Positions 63,719-64,000 of a stretch of 64,000 nucleotides of DNA are shown piece after piece. The DNA comes from Nostoc commune NIES-4072 (GTDB lineage Bacteria; Cyanobacteriota; Cyanobacteriia; Cyanobacteriales; Nostocaceae). The translations under genes were made by a program, and so were the position numbers. Each line of letters starts with the position of its first letter. Position 1 is the stretch's first letter. The DNA lies in assembly GCF_003113895.1 (NCBI RefSeq), contig NZ_BDUD01000001.1, positions 5,886,516 through 5,950,515 of the forward strand, given 5' to 3'. The notes under the pieces were generated by a model. The model made no database searches and had not been told where the DNA came from. It saw only the letters and a program-made list of their open reading frames with translations.

Positions 63719-63907
63719 ACTAAGATTTTAATAAGTTAGGAGTTAGTAGTTAAGAGTTAAGAATTAAGTTAAAAGTTCCCAATCAGGAGTTATTAATAAA
63801 GTTAGGAGTTAGAAGTGAGGAATTAAGAATAAAAGATAACTTTGCACCTCGCAACTGATAACTTTATAACTCATAACTCCTAACTCATAACTTATAACTC
63901 ATAACTT
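63719..63907. repeat. AGGAGTTA-type short tandem repeats
   Basis: A run of degenerate units (TAAGTTAGGAGTTAG, TAACTCATAACTCC, AACTTATAACTC) fills the gap between the SDR start and the hemE stop. The same type of block lies inside the M1 peptidase gene. Confidence 0.85.
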
Positions 63908-64000
63908 CTAACCCTTAACTCCTGCAAGATTCAATTCCTTTGCTGTTTCAAAGAAGAAAGCAACATTTTCTTCGGGAGTTTCTGGTAAGACACCATGACC
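63908..64000 (-). CDS. hemE: Uroporphyrinogen decarboxylase, C-terminal end (partial)
   Basis: The last 30 residues are read from 64000 down to the stop at 63908: GHGVLPETPEENVAFFFETA followed by KELNLAGVKG. The NLGHGVLP.TPEENV.F segment is the conserved C-terminus of HemE, the fifth enzyme of tetrapyrrole synthesis, needed for chlorophyll and haem. The rest lies outside the window. Confidence 0.88.
   Translation of the reverse strand, partial: GHGVLPETPEENVAFFFETAKELNLAGVKG

Overview
The window comes from a filamentous, Nostoc-like cyanobacterium. It carries photosystem II psbD, a cyanobacterial SLH/OprB porin, a UPF0367 protein, rplI-dnaB with a DnaB intein, many HIP1 octamers (GCGATCGC), and many heptamer-type short tandem repeats between genes. 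The three related glycosyltransferase-like genes at 38.5-41.5 kb resemble the family named after Nostoc punctiforme Npun_R2821/R2822. The assignment to genus rests on recall and was not searched.

Layout. (1) 1-10.2 kb, plus strand: a surface-polysaccharide locus with a truncated coiled-coil methyltransferase, a double GT4 glycosyltransferase, GDP-mannose 4,6-dehydratase, two more GT4 enzymes and dTDP-rhamnose genes rfbA, rfbC and rfbD (rfbB is absent). (2) 10.2-17.5 kb: comB, a BlaI/M56 regulator-peptidase pair, a 21-bp minisatellite, a MITE-like element, a frameshifted AAA ATPase, a class V aminotransferase, tRNA-Asn, a NYN nuclease, a CbiO-type ATPase and UPF0367. (3) 17.6-20.8 kb: solitary psbD, then a tnpB-like gene preceded by an unusually long structured leader. 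(4) 20.9-37.8 kb: housekeeping and accessory genes (pterin dehydratase, porin, cysK, J-domain protein, tandem PTPS, Uma2, PrsW, methyltransferase, DUF3352, M1 peptidase, AarF kinase). (5) 38.1-49.2 kb: a broken glycosyltransferase gene, then a nine-gene minus-strand cluster of glycosyltransferases around an ABC exporter that carries a duplicated histidine-kinase-like dimerisation domain. (6) 49.6-64 kb: gloB, rplI, dnaB (intein), FKBP, phasin-like, a pseudogene, 2TM, fasciclin, sfsA, a 2OG-Fe dioxygenase, a TPR protein, a B12 radical SAM protein, an SDR and the hemE 3' end.

How the parts work together. The two polysaccharide loci supply activated sugars (GDP-4-keto-6-deoxymannose, dTDP-rhamnose), transferases (GT4, GT8-like, GT10-like, GT11-like) and an export ATPase. 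This fits assembly of a fucose/rhamnose-containing envelope or exopolysaccharide.

The strongest candidates for something new are the tnpB leader at 19231-19594 and the ABC exporter fusion at 43692-46013. The leader combines dense hairpins, a 23-codon ORF with a full-length Shine-Dalgarno, a terminator-like hairpin, and a 26-codon ORF that overlaps tnpB by ATGA. The window also records repeat invasion of genes. A short-repeat block lies in frame in the M1 peptidase, a 31-bp dispersed repeat lies in frame in the J-domain gene, and the AAA ATPase was broken in a way that an 8-bp slippage deletion explains exactly.
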